Source: Halobacteriales archaeon QS_5_70_15 (GTDB lineage: Archaea > Halobacteriota > Halobacteria > Halobacteriales > Haloarculaceae). From it: a stretch of DNA of 7,770 nt. The stretch is from NCBI GenBank assembly GCA_003022005.1, contig PXRQ01000084.1, positions 13,638 to 21,407 of the forward strand. The letters are read 5' to 3'. The translations under genes were made by a program, and so were the position numbers. The notes under the pieces are model-generated. The model did not search any database and was not told the DNA's origin. It saw nothing but the letters and a program-made list of their open reading frames with translations. Positions 1 to 6,534 of the stretch are shown here, piece after piece. Positions within the stretch are counted from its first letter, which is position 1. Every line of letters begins with the position of its first letter.

Positions 1-1081
1 CGAGCGGCTCGCCGCGGACGAGCCGCGCGACCTGCCGACCGGTGTAGGGTCCCATCTGGAGCCCCGTCGGGCCGTGACCCGTCGCGAGATACGCCCCCTC
101 GGTACCGGGGACCTGGCCGCAGACCGGCAGGCCGTCGGCGCTCCCCGGTCGCAGTCCGACGCGTATCTCGTCGATGGCGGCGTCCGCGAGGCCCGGGACC
201 ACGTCGAGCGCGTCGCCGAGCACCTCGTGGACGCCCTCGACGGTCGAGTGCGGGACGAACCCCGACCCCTCCTCGTAGGTCGCTCCGACGGCGACCCGGC
301 CACCCTCCCACGGGACCGTGTAGAGCGAGCGGGTGCCCGTGACGATGGGCCGGGCGGTCGTGTCGTGGTCGGTGTCGAGGTGGAGTATCTGCCCGCGCAT
401 CGGCTCGACCGGAATCTCGTAGCCGAGGTCGTCGGCGAACTCCGGGGACCACGCGCCGCCGGCCACGACGACCGCGTCGGCGTCGACACGCTCGCCGTCG
501 GCGACGACACCCGTGGCCGTCCCGGACTCCACGCGGATCGACGCCACGTCGGCCTCGCGGACCGCCAGCCCCGCCCGCCCGCCGGCCTCCCGGAGCGCGG
601 CGGCGAACCGCCGCCCGTCGACACGGGCCCCGTTCGGGTTCCAGAGCGCCCGCTCGACGTCGCCGACGATGGGGCTCCGCTCCCGGGCCTCCCGGGGCTC
701 CAGTTCGTCGATCCGGTCGGGCGCGCCGAGGCGCTCCTGGCGGTCGCGGATGCGCGCCAGCGCCGCGTCGACGGCCCGCGCCTCGGCCTCGTTCACCGCG
801 ACCTGGAGGAGCCCCGGAACTGCGTAACCCGTCGCCCCGACACCCGCGTCGAGCAGTTCGGCGTTCAGCGGCTCGTAGTAATCGACCGCGTCGATAGCGA
901 ACCGGAACCACGGCTCGGAGTCGGCGTTCGAACTCGTCGCGGGCGAGAGGATGCCCGCGCCGGCGTCGGTGGCCCGCCCCTCGTCCTCGCGGTCGAACAG
1001 CGTGACGTCCGTCCCGGCCGTCGCGAGGTGGTAGGCGGTGGCACTCCCGAGGATGCCACCCCCGACGACGATGGCCTTCAT
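1..1081 (-). CDS. FAD-dependent oxidoreductase, glycine/D-amino-acid oxidase (DAO) family, 3'-truncated by window edge
   Basis: The frame is open from the ATG at 1081-1079 to the window edge, giving 360 codons with no stop. The start MKAIVVGGGILG carries the dinucleotide-binding GxGxxG loop (residues 7-12), and an acidic residue closes the second strand (D30), as expected for FAD binding. A GAGILSP segment follows at 41-47. Near the end, RPGSADGLPVCG (about 311-322) and GHGPTGLQMGP (about 335-345) are the C-terminal FAD-contacting motifs of the DAO family. Such enzymes oxidise an amine or amino acid using FAD and pass electrons to O2 or a carrier; the substrate cannot be read from the sequence. 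The protein has no signal peptide and is probably cytoplasmic. Family members are about 370-390 residues, so only the last few residues should be missing. It is divergent from the SDR gene, with a palindromic element between them. DAO family assignment is firm; the exact activity is unknown. Confidence 0.88.
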   Translation of the reverse strand, partial: MKAIVVGGGILGSATAYHLATAGTDVTLFDREDEGRATDAGAGILSPATSSNADSEPWFRFAIDAVDYYEPLNAELLDAGVGATGYAVPGLLQVAVNEAEARAVDAALARIRDRQERLGAPDRIDELEPREARERSPIVGDVERALWNPNGARVDGRRFAAALREAGGRAGLAVREADVASIRVESGTATGVVADGERVDADAVVVAGGAWSPEFADDLGYEIPVEPMRGQILHLDTDHDTTARPIVTGTRSLYTVPWEGGRVAVGATYEEGSGFVPHSTVEGVHEVLGDALDVVPGLADAAIDEIRVGLRPGSADGLPVCGQVPGTEGAYLATGHGPTGLQMGPYTGRQVARLVRGEPL

Positions 1082-1104
1082 GTTCCCCGGGGGCGGCCGG
1101 ATCT

Positions 1105-1114
1105 GACTTACATC
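1105..1114 (-). promoter_or_regulatory. Possible TATA box of the FAD oxidoreductase gene
   Basis: On the minus strand this reads GATGTAAGTC and is centred about 28 bases upstream of the ATG at 1081. That spacing fits a leaderless archaeal transcript, but the match to a TATA box is weak. Confidence 0.3.
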
Positions 1115-1166
1115 TGTGGGTCGTCACAACGGGATCGTTCGGCTAACGACGACGGCCTCCGGGACG

Positions 1167-1281
1167 TCGGGTGGGACTGAAAGCCCCGGGCGCCCCGGTC
1201 GCGCGGCTCGCTGCGCGCGCTTGCTTCGCTCGTCCAGCGGCGTTCGCCTCGCTGCGCTCGGCCCCTTTCAGTCCCACCCGA
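1167..1281. repeat. 115-bp palindromic intergenic element with 17-bp perfect terminal inverted repeats
   Basis: The arm TCGGGTGGGACTGAAAG (1167-1183) is repeated in exact inverted orientation at 1265-1281. The inner 81 bases are very G+C-rich and contain the 10-mer CTCGCTGCGC twice in direct orientation (1207-1216 and 1248-1257), along with shorter palindromic pieces. There is no convincing ORF inside. The element lies between two divergent genes, about 85 bases from each start, so it sits outside the core promoter positions of both. It resembles the short, palindromic, intergenic elements scattered through many haloarchaeal genomes. Whether it is a MITE-like relic, a transcription-insulating structure or something else cannot be told from one copy. 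I see no clear target-site duplication. Confidence 0.8.
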
Positions 1282-1330
1282 TGGTATGATTGATTCCCTT
1301 GCGAACACCGGACTCCGAGAGCGTTCGGAC

Positions 1331-1340
1331 AGGTACAAGA
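1331..1340 (+). promoter_or_regulatory. Weak TATA-like box of the SDR gene
   Basis: AGGTACAAGA is centred about 27 bases upstream of the ATG at 1363 and would place transcription start next to the start codon. The match is poor and rests mainly on spacing. Confidence 0.25.
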
Positions 1341-1362
1341 TCCCGGCCCGCGAGCCACCGGT

Positions 1363-2091
1363 ATGCCAGCAGCAGTCGTCACGGGGTCCTCGCGGGGTAT
1401 CGGCCGGGCCATCGCGCTCCGGTTCGCCGACGACGGGCACGACGTCGCGGTCAACTACCACAGGAGCGGCGACGCGGCCGAGGCGGTCGCCGATGAGGTC
1501 CGCGAGCGGGGCGTCGGGGCCGTCGTCGTCGGGGCGGACGTCTCCGACCCGGAGGCCGCCACGGACCTCGTCGAGTCGGCCGCGGAGGCGTTCGGCGGCG
1601 TCGACCACGTCGTCAACAACGCGGGGGTCGACCAGCACGTCTACACCGAGGACCTCGATCCCGCGGACTTCGACCGGGTCATGGACGTCAACGTGAACTC
1701 GGCGTTCAACATCACGAAGGCCGCGCTCCCGCACCTCCGGGAGTCAGGGGACGGCCCCTCGGTGACGAATATCTCCTCGATACTGGCGCACACGGGCGCG
1801 CCGATCGAGTGTCACTACGCCTCCTCGAAGGGGGCGCTCGTCTCGCTCACCCGGAGTCACGCACGGGGCTTCGCCCCGGGGATCCGGGTGAACTGCGTCG
1901 CGCCCGGCCACGTCGAGACGGACATGACCGCCGACCGCACCCCGGAGGAGAAGCGCGAGGGGCTCGCGGGGATCCCCGTCGAGCGGTTCGGCCAGCCCGA
2001 GGACATCGCCGACGCGGTCGCGTACCTCCGGGACGCCGGGTTCGTCACCGGCGAGACGTTGAACGTCAACGGCGGGGAGGACATGCGGTAG
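1363..2091 (+). CDS. Short-chain dehydrogenase/reductase, FabG-like (3-oxoacyl-ACP reductase type)
   Basis: This 242-residue protein is a classical SDR, the usual length for the family. The cofactor loop TGSSRGIG is at 7-14, NNAG at 85-88, the tetrad Asn at N110 (DVN), the catalytic Ser at about S139 (NISS), and the YxxxK pair at Y152/K156. The C-terminal part (PGHVETDMT, then GETLNVNGG at 230-238) closely follows bacterial FabG. The likely reaction is NAD(P)H-dependent reduction of a carbonyl or oxidation of an alcohol in the cytoplasm. FabG-like names are common for haloarchaeal SDRs, but these archaea build their lipids from isoprenoids, so a fatty-acid-synthesis role should not be assumed. 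The ATG at 1363 gives an N-terminus that begins directly in the first strand of the Rossmann fold. It appears to be transcribed alone. No damage is visible. Confidence 0.92.
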   Translation: MPAAVVTGSSRGIGRAIALRFADDGHDVAVNYHRSGDAAEAVADEVRERGVGAVVVGADVSDPEAATDLVESAAEAFGGVDHVVNNAGVDQHVYTEDLDPADFDRVMDVNVNSAFNITKAALPHLRESGDGPSVTNISSILAHTGAPIECHYASSKGALVSLTRSHARGFAPGIRVNCVAPGHVETDMTADRTPEEKREGLAGIPVERFGQPEDIADAVAYLRDAGFVTGETLNVNGGEDMR

Positions 2092-2140
2092 GGCTTCGAG
2101 AGCGGGGGCGGCGGGGTGACGAACGGAACCAGTAACCCCG

Positions 2141-2187
2141 ATTAGTGATAATTAATTGTTATATGATCATGCATCACCTATTAATAC
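2141..2187. promoter_or_regulatory. A+T-rich patch containing the DUF1328 gene promoter
   Basis: This stretch is almost entirely A and T in otherwise very G+C-rich DNA. It contains several small palindromes: AATTAATT, ATGATCAT (2163-2170) and ATGCAT (2169-2174). A GTGAT/ATCAC inverted pair spans about 2145-2177. TATTAATA at 2179-2186 is an excellent archaeal TATA box, centred roughly 30 bases upstream of the ATG at 2216. The palindromes are possible regulator sites, but this is inferred from position only. Confidence 0.65.
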
Positions 2188-2215
2188 ACCGAGACTCTGC
2201 CTCCGAACGCCGTAC

Positions 2216-2434
2216 ATGACACTAACCGGAACCACTCTGGAGAGCGCCGTGTCGGTACAGCTACTCCCCTTGCAGTTCGGGGGAGGCTTCATCGAACTCG
2301 CGGTCCTCTTCCTGATACTGGCAGTTGTCGCCGCAGTCTTGGGAGCGCGCGGGGTGGCGGGTCTCAGCATGGAGATCGCGAAGTGGCTCATCATCATCTT
2401 CGTCGTGCTCGCAATCATCTCGTTCGTCCTGTAA
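2216..2434 (+). CDS. Small membrane protein, DUF1328 (YtjA-like) family
   Basis: The protein has 72 residues. After a short N-terminal tail it has two hydrophobic segments, about residues 24-44 ([19 protein letters not shown]) and 55-72 ([18 protein letters not shown]). They are joined by the [10 protein letters not shown] turn. This two-helix layout, with LxFLxxAxVAAxLG followed by GVAG and AKxLxxIFxVL, is the DUF1328 pattern known from many bacteria and haloarchaea; its function is unknown. An in-frame ATG lies 60 bases upstream at 2156. I chose 2216 because the strong TATA box at 2179-2186 places transcription start close to it, and because the extra residues would be encoded across the promoter. 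The gene is convergent with the aminotransferase, with only 17 bases between stop codons. Confidence 0.85.
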   Translation: MTLTGTTLESAVSVQLLPLQFGGGFIELAVLFLILAVVAAVLGARGVAGLSMEIAKWLIIIFVVLAIISFVL

Positions 2435-2441
2435 CTGCCGA

Positions 2442-2450
2442 ACCCTTTTT
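2442..2450 (+). terminator. Oligo-T transcription terminator of the DUF1328 gene
   Basis: The run CCCTTTTT lies 7-16 bases after the TAA at 2432-2434. T-runs on the non-template strand are the usual archaeal terminator signal. There is no hairpin of note. Confidence 0.5.
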
Positions 2451-2451
2451 C

Positions 2452-3593
2452 CTACCCCGACCACTCCGCCAGCCCGGCCTCGATGCGATCGAACCCCGCC
2501 TCCAGCCGGTCGGGCGAGTTGGCGAAGGAGAGCCGGAGCCGTCCCACTCCCGCCTCGCCGAAGGCGCTCCCGGGCGCGAGGACGACGTCGTGCTCGCGGA
2601 GGAGGTACTTAGCGAACGCGAGGTCGTCGGTCACGCCGTCGGGGTCGAGGAAGGCGTAGAACGCACCCTGCGGCCGTGGCGCCGAGGGACCGTCGATCCC
2701 CTCGATCCGGTCGACGACGTAGTCCCGACGCTCGAGGAACGCGTCGTACATCGCCTCGAACGCGTCCTGCGGACCGGAGAGCGCCTCGATGGCGGCGTGC
2801 TGTACCGGGGTCGAGGGACAGGACGTGGTCGCCTCGCGTACCGTCACTACCTCGTCGGTCACCTCGGGAGTCCCGGCGAGCCAGCCGGTGCGCCAGCCCG
2901 TCATCGCGTGGGTCTTCGAGCACGACCCGACGGTGAGGACGTGCTCCGGGTGGCCGGTGCAGGCGGCCATCCCCTCCGGCTCGCGGTCGTCGGTCAGCGC
3001 GGTGTACACCTCGTCGGCGGCGACGTACGCACCGTGGTCTGCGGCGGCCTCGACCACCGCGCGGACCGACTCGTGGTCGAAGACACGGCCGGTGGGGTTC
3101 GACGGCGAGTTGAGGACCACCAGCGCCGTCCCCGGACCCGTGTGCTCGATGGTCCGGTCGGCGTCGAGGCCGTACCCGTCCTCGGGACGGAGCGGGACCT
3201 CCACCGGTCGCCCGTCGGCGAGGTGGGCCTGCGTCTCGTAGTTCGGCCACGCGGGGCCGGGATAGAGCAGGTCCTCGCCGGGGTCGACGACCGAGAGCGC
3301 CAGCAGCTCCAGCGCCTCGACGCCACCGACCGTGACGACCACCTCCTCGACCGGGTACTCGACGCCGAACGCGTCGGCCATGTGTCGGGCGACGGCCTCG
3401 CGACAGGCCGGCATCCCGGCGTTCGAGGTGTAGTGGGTCCCGCCCGCGCGGGCGGCGTCGGCCGCCGCGTCGATACGCCCTCGGGCGTGTCGAAGTCCGG
3501 TTCGCCGACCTCCAGTCGAACGAGGTCGGCGTCCGGACGCCCCTCGGCGAGTTCGTACACGATCCGGATGCGCGACTTCTCCGCGCGCCGCAC
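2452..3593 (-). pseudogene. PLP-dependent class I/II aminotransferase, interrupted by a one-base frameshift
   Basis: Two frames join to make one full aminotransferase of about 380 residues. The first part, from GTG 3593-3591, ends ...VGEPDFDTPEG. The rest begins IDAAADAARAGGTHYTSNAG in another frame. At the junction (about 3474-3477), minus-strand GGCGT-ATCGAC would read G-V-I-D with one extra base, so a single deletion explains it. In the restored numbering, NSPSNPTG (162-169), the PLP-contacting Asp D194 (AADEVY), the Schiff-base lysine K227 (SCSKTHAMTGWRTGW) and the substrate-carboxylate Arg near R354 (LRLSF) are all intact. It should transfer amino groups between an amino acid and a 2-oxo acid; the substrate is unknown. 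The family start would be about seven codons upstream, where ACG stands at 3614. Intact motifs suggest a recent mutation or a sequencing error. If read as is, no working enzyme is made. Confidence 0.85.
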
Positions 3594-3634
3594 GCGGTCG
3601 GACGGCCGGTGCGTGCCTCCCCCTGTATCGGGGC

Positions 3635-3643
3635 GTCAAAAAC
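3635..3643 (-). promoter_or_regulatory. Probable TATA element of the aminotransferase gene
   Basis: The minus strand reads GTTTTTGAC, with the T-run at 3642-3638. Its centre is about 26-27 bases upstream of the ACG at 3614-3612, so a leaderless transcript would begin at that ACG. The GTG at 3593 would instead have a leader of about 20 bases. A purine-rich GGGGGAGG (3625-3617) follows but is too far (about 23 bases) from the GTG to act as a normal ribosome-binding site. Confidence 0.45.
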
Positions 3644-3706
3644 GGACCCGGTTCCCTCGAGGGCGGGGACGGAGCCGCAGTGCGCGTACCGGCCGCCGAC
3701 CCCACC

Positions 3707-3712
3707 GTTATG
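3707..3712 (+). promoter_or_regulatory. TATA-like box of the threonine-synthase-like gene
   Basis: GTTATG is centred about 29 bases upstream of the ATG at 3739, which would give a leaderless or nearly leaderless transcript. It lies in the 145-base space shared with the divergent aminotransferase gene. Confidence 0.4.
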
Positions 3713-3738
3713 CCCCCCTCGTTCGTGGGCACGGGCAC

Positions 3739-4929
3739 ATGGACGACCTGCTCACCTGCTACGCCTGTGGCGAGGCGGCGACGCTCGCGGACGGCCCGCG
3801 CTGTGACTGCGGCGAACCCCGGTGGATCGACACCGACCCGACGGGGGGCGAGTGGCCGGCGACCGACGACCGCTCGCTGTGGCGCTACGCCGGCCTCCTG
3901 CCCGGCGAGCGACCGACCGACCTCGCGGCGGGCGCGGGCGGGACGCCCCTGGTCCGCGCGCCGCGGCTGGACGCCGACGTCGGGGCACGCCTCCACGTCA
4001 AGTACGAGGGCGGCAACCCGACGGGGACGTTCAAGGACCGCGGGAGCGCGGTGGGGGTAACCGTCGCCGCGCTGAACGGGTACGACGCGGTCGGCACGGT
4101 CTCGCACGGCAACATGGCGCGGTCGATGGCCGCACACGCCGCGAGCGCGGGGCTCGACTGCGTGGTGCTCGTCCCGGCGGACATCCCCCGGTCCCGGCTC
4201 GGGCTCATCGCCCGGCACGACCCGACGATCCTCCGGGTGGACGGGGAGTACGGCCGGCTCTACGAGGCGTCGATCCGCCTCGGGGCCGAGCACGGCGTCG
4301 CGTTCGTGAACTCCGACACGCCGCTACGCGTTGCCGGACAGAAGACCACCGGACTGGAGATCGCGGAGTCGTTCGCGCCGGACGTCCCCGACGCCGTGGT
4401 GATGCCGGTCTCGAGTGGCGGCCACGCCAGCGGCGTCTGGAAGGCGTTCCGGGAACTCGACGCGGCCGGCCTCGTCGGTTCGGTCCCGCGGCTCTACTTC
4501 GTCCAAGCCGCGGCCTGTGCGCCGATCGCCGAGGCGTGGAAGCGGGGCGACGGGACGGTGTCCCCGGTCGACGGCGGCGAGACCGTCGCGTACTCCATCG
4601 CCAACGCCGACCCGCCGAGCGGGAACCGCGTCCTCGCGGCCGCCCGTGAGACGGGCGGCGGCGCTCTCGCCGTCGATGACGGCGCCGTCATCGACGCGCG
4701 CCGGGCGCTCGCGGAACGGGCGGGCCTCTTCGTCGAATCGGCCTGCGCCACGTCCCTCGCCGGGGCGAGGACGCTGGCCGAACGCGGGGACCTCGCGTCG
4801 GACGAGGACGTCGTCCTCGTCGCGACCGGGACCGGGTTCACCGAACGTGACGTCGACGGGACGGACGCCGAGGCGGCGACCGTCCCGCTGCCGGGTCTCG
4901 GCGACGCGCTGGTCGACCGGGTCGGCTGA
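3739..4929 (+). CDS. Threonine-synthase-like PLP-dependent lyase with N-terminal zinc ribbon
   Basis: The 396-residue protein begins with a small zinc-ribbon pattern (C7, C10, C22, C24), seen in many archaeal threonine synthases. The fold type II PLP core follows: the Schiff-base lysine is K99 in GGNPTGTFKDRG (91-102), SHGNMARSMAAHA (122-133) is the substrate-binding loop, and SSGGHASG (225-232) takes the place of the glycine-rich phosphate-binding loop. VATGTGF (361-367) closes the active site. Threonine synthase turns O-phosphohomoserine into threonine and phosphate in the cytoplasm. Here the SHGN and SSGGHASG loops differ somewhat from the usual SSGN and glycine/asparagine-rich forms. The protein may therefore be a paralogue acting on another substrate. 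Homoserine kinase and homoserine dehydrogenase genes are not nearby. The ATG at 3739 fits both the zinc-ribbon N-terminus and the upstream TATA box, although the frame stays open far upstream. Confidence 0.8.
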   Translation: MDDLLTCYACGEAATLADGPRCDCGEPRWIDTDPTGGEWPATDDRSLWRYAGLLPGERPTDLAAGAGGTPLVRAPRLDADVGARLHVKYEGGNPTGTFKDRGSAVGVTVAALNGYDAVGTVSHGNMARSMAAHAASAGLDCVVLVPADIPRSRLGLIARHDPTILRVDGEYGRLYEASIRLGAEHGVAFVNSDTPLRVAGQKTTGLEIAESFAPDVPDAVVMPVSSGGHASGVWKAFRELDAAGLVGSVPRLYFVQAAACAPIAEAWKRGDGTVSPVDGGETVAYSIANADPPSGNRVLAAARETGGGALAVDDGAVIDARRALAERAGLFVESACATSLAGARTLAERGDLASDEDVVLVATGTGFTERDVDGTDAEAATVPLPGLGDALVDRVG

Positions 4930-4950
4930 TACTGTCGGACAGGGGAACGG

Positions 4951-4959
4951 GTAATAAAC
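4951..4959 (+). promoter_or_regulatory. TATA box of the DUF5995 gene
   Basis: GTAATAAAC is centred about 25 bases upstream of the GTG at 4980 and is a good archaeal TATA match. The ATG at 4969, in another frame, is too close to the box to be on a normal transcript. Confidence 0.55.
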
Positions 4960-4979
4960 CGGTCGGCTATGTCCGGCCC

Positions 4980-5796
4980 GTGGGGCCCAGACAGTCCACG
5001 AGGAGCAGGCGACGCCGCCGGCTGGAACTCGCGTGGCACGGCGTCAACCGGGGACGACCACCCACCGGACACGGCCGCGAGGGCGTCCCGGACGTCCGCT
5101 CGCTCGTGGAGGACCCGTACGCCTCCGTCGACGAGAGCGACCGACGCCTGGACGAGCTGCTCGAGGCGTTCGAGGCCCGGGACGACCGGCGCTCGATGTT
5201 CCTGACGGTCTACTCGCGGGTGACCGAGGCGGTCGGGAAGCGGATCGACCGCGGCGGGTTCGAGGAACCGGACTGGGTGGCCGACTACCTCGTGACGTTC
5301 GCCAACCTCTACCGCGAGGCGGTCCACGACTTCGAGGCGGGGAACCTGAACGCGCTCGCCGACCCATGGCAGCTCGCCTTCGAGGCCGCCGAGCAGGAGG
5401 GGTACCATGCCCTCCGGCACGTCGCGCTCGGTATCAACGCGCACATCAACTACGACCTCGCGCTGGCGCTCGACGAGGTCGGCATCGAGCGGAACCGGGG
5501 GCGGAAACGGGCGGACCACGCCGCGGTGAACGAGGTGCTCGGCAGGCTGGTCGACGGGAACCAGGACCGCCCGGCGGAGAATTACGATCCGAGCATCGTC
5601 GCAATCGACGAGTCGCTCGGGGACCTCGACGACCTGTTCTCGATACTCACCATCGACGAGTGCCGTGACAGCGCCTGGCGGACCGCCGTGGCGCTCTCGT
5701 CCCCGCTGGCGGTCCGCCGGCGCTTCGCGATGTGGGTCGCGCGTCACCTCGACCGGCGGCGCGTACCTCGTCCTGAGCACCCCCGTACCCCGATGA
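4980..5796 (+). pseudogene. DUF5995 family protein with a C-terminal frameshift
   Basis: I recognise DUF5995 from the core FLTVYSRVTEAV (about 74-85), the FEEPDWVADYLVTFANLYREA stretch (about 94-114), and the hallmark GINAHINYDLALAL (151-164). The family's function is unknown. Through H256 (CAC, 5745-5747) the frame is good, but it then gives an Arg-rich, unlikely tail running to 5951 across the next gene. Dropping one C at 5747-5748 gives STGGAYLVLSTPVPR and a TGA at 5794-5796, a natural family-like end. I therefore read a one-base insertion, real or a sequencing error. The protein would be 271 residues with only the last 15 affected, so the core might still function. The start is uncertain: GTG 4980 matches the TATA spacing, but the first 35 residues are oddly Arg-rich with AGA/AGG codons and do not look like the family. 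GTG 5106 is an alternative start, close to where the family similarity begins. Confidence 0.75.
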
Positions 5797-5859
5797 CGAC
5801 GACCCTCGTAGCGACCCTTTCGCCGGCGACTCCAGCCCGACACCGACACCGCCCCGACC

Positions 5860-6051
5860 CTACTCGTCGGGGAACGTACAGTCGTCACACCGCGGTGCCG
5901 GGTCGGCGTCGAGCGCCTCCGCGACGTCGTCCCACGGTCCCTCGCGGTTGAGGTACGCGTCCACCTCGTCGGCGGCGACCGACCCAGAGGAGCCCTCCCC
6001 GATCACGTGCCAGTACCGGTTGTTCCGGGCGATCTGATAGACGTCGCTCAT
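5860..6051 (-). CDS. Small haloarchaeal-type protein with a CxxC pair, function unknown
   Basis: The protein has 63 residues and begins [20 protein letters not shown]. It continues as an acidic, helix-rich stretch ([26 protein letters not shown]) and ends [11 protein letters not shown]. The single CxxC pair (C55, C58) could bind half a zinc site, perhaps in a dimer, or act in redox; neither is shown. I chose the ATG at 6051-6049 because a clear TATA box (6075-6082) lies about 28 bases upstream, implying a leaderless transcript. The in-frame ATG further upstream at 6114 would need translation across that promoter. The gene is convergent with the DUF5995 gene, and its promoter is divergent from the PCD gene. 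Small acidic CxxC proteins are common in haloarchaea; I do not recognise a named family. Confidence 0.75.
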   Translation of the reverse strand: MSDVYQIARNNRYWHVIGEGSSGSVAADEVDAYLNREGPWDDVAEALDADPAPRCDDCTFPDE

Positions 6052-6074
6052 ATCCGCGGACACTCGTCCGGGGA

Positions 6075-6082
6075 GCATAAAG
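6075..6082 (-). promoter_or_regulatory. TATA box of the small CxxC protein gene
   Basis: The minus strand reads CTTTATGC, a good archaeal TATA box, centred about 28 bases upstream of the ATG at 6051. Confidence 0.6.
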
Positions 6083-6148
6083 TCGTCGTCGGGTCGATTC
6101 GGGGGCAACCGCAAGGACGCCCGTCCCCGCCCTGCTCCCCGAGCGATG

Positions 6149-6156
6149 GAGTTAGG
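6149..6156 (+). promoter_or_regulatory. Weak TATA-like box of the PCD gene
   Basis: GAGTTAGG is centred about 28 bases upstream of the ATG at 6181. It is supported mainly by spacing. Confidence 0.3.
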
Positions 6157-6180
6157 GACGAGCGGCCGTCATACCCCGGC

Positions 6181-6534
6181 ATGTCATCGGCGCTCGCGGA
6201 CGAGGCGTGCGAGGCGTGCACCTCCGAGGACGACCCGCTCGGCCCCGACGAGTACGCGGCGTACCTCGCGGAGCTCGACGACGACGTCTGGGAGGTCGTC
6301 GACGACCACCACCTCGAGGGCACCTACGCCTTCGAGGACTTCCGGGACGCCCTCGAGTTCACCTACGAGATCGGCGAACTCGCCGAGGAGGAGTGGCACC
6401 ACCCGGACATCCACCTGCAGTGGGGCGAGGTGCGGGTCGAGATGTGGACCCACAAGATCGACGGCCTCCACAAGACCGACTTCGTGGTGGCCGCGCGGAT
6501 GGATCGCATACACGAGAAGTACGCGCCGGAGTAG
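6181..6534 (+). CDS. Pterin-4a-carbinolamine dehydratase (4a-hydroxytetrahydrobiopterin dehydratase)
   Basis: The 117-residue protein has the PCD signature [23 protein letters not shown] (about 69-91), with the HHP triad at 73-75, the TH pair at 90-91, and the KTD segment ending at D100. PCD dehydrates 4a-hydroxytetrahydropterin to quinonoid dihydropterin, recycling the cofactor of pterin-dependent hydroxylases such as phenylalanine hydroxylase. No such hydroxylase is in the window, so its partner is unknown. The N-terminus, [20 protein letters not shown], adds two cysteines (C10, C13) and an acidic segment before the fold; to my knowledge this is typical of one haloarchaeal PCD group. The ATG at 6181 was chosen over the longer frame from 6007, which would run across the divergent promoter. 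It appears to be a single-gene unit; the stop is TAG at 6532-6534. Confidence 0.88.
   Translation: MSSALADEACEACTSEDDPLGPDEYAAYLAELDDDVWEVVDDHHLEGTYAFEDFRDALEFTYEIGELAEEEWHHPDIHLQWGEVRVEMWTHKIDGLHKTDFVVAARMDRIHEKYAPE

Noticed and set aside
74..1180. A 368-codon plus-strand frame opposite the FAD oxidoreductase
   Set aside because: The minus strand carries clear GxGxxG and DAO motifs. The plus-strand translation is a low-complexity Arg/Asp-rich shadow.
3470..3482. Programmed ribosomal frameshifting in the aminotransferase
   Set aside because: There is no slippery heptamer-like run or evident downstream structure at the junction, and I know of no programmed shift in this family. A simple indel is more likely.
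2452..4293. A 613-codon minus-strand frame read as one long protein fused to the aminotransferase
   Set aside because: Its first two-fifths are antisense to the threonine-synthase-like gene and resemble no family. The true N-terminus of the aminotransferase lies in another frame near 3593-3614.
2383..4929. A very long plus-strand open frame (848 codons) covering the aminotransferase and the threonine-synthase-like gene
   Set aside because: Only its last 396 codons are a real protein. The upstream part is the Arg-rich shadow of the aminotransferase gene on the other strand, kept open by high G+C.
4494..5888. A 464-codon minus-strand frame opposite the DUF5995 gene
   Set aside because: It has no recognisable motifs, and the opposite strand has the GINAHIN hallmark and other DUF5995 signatures.
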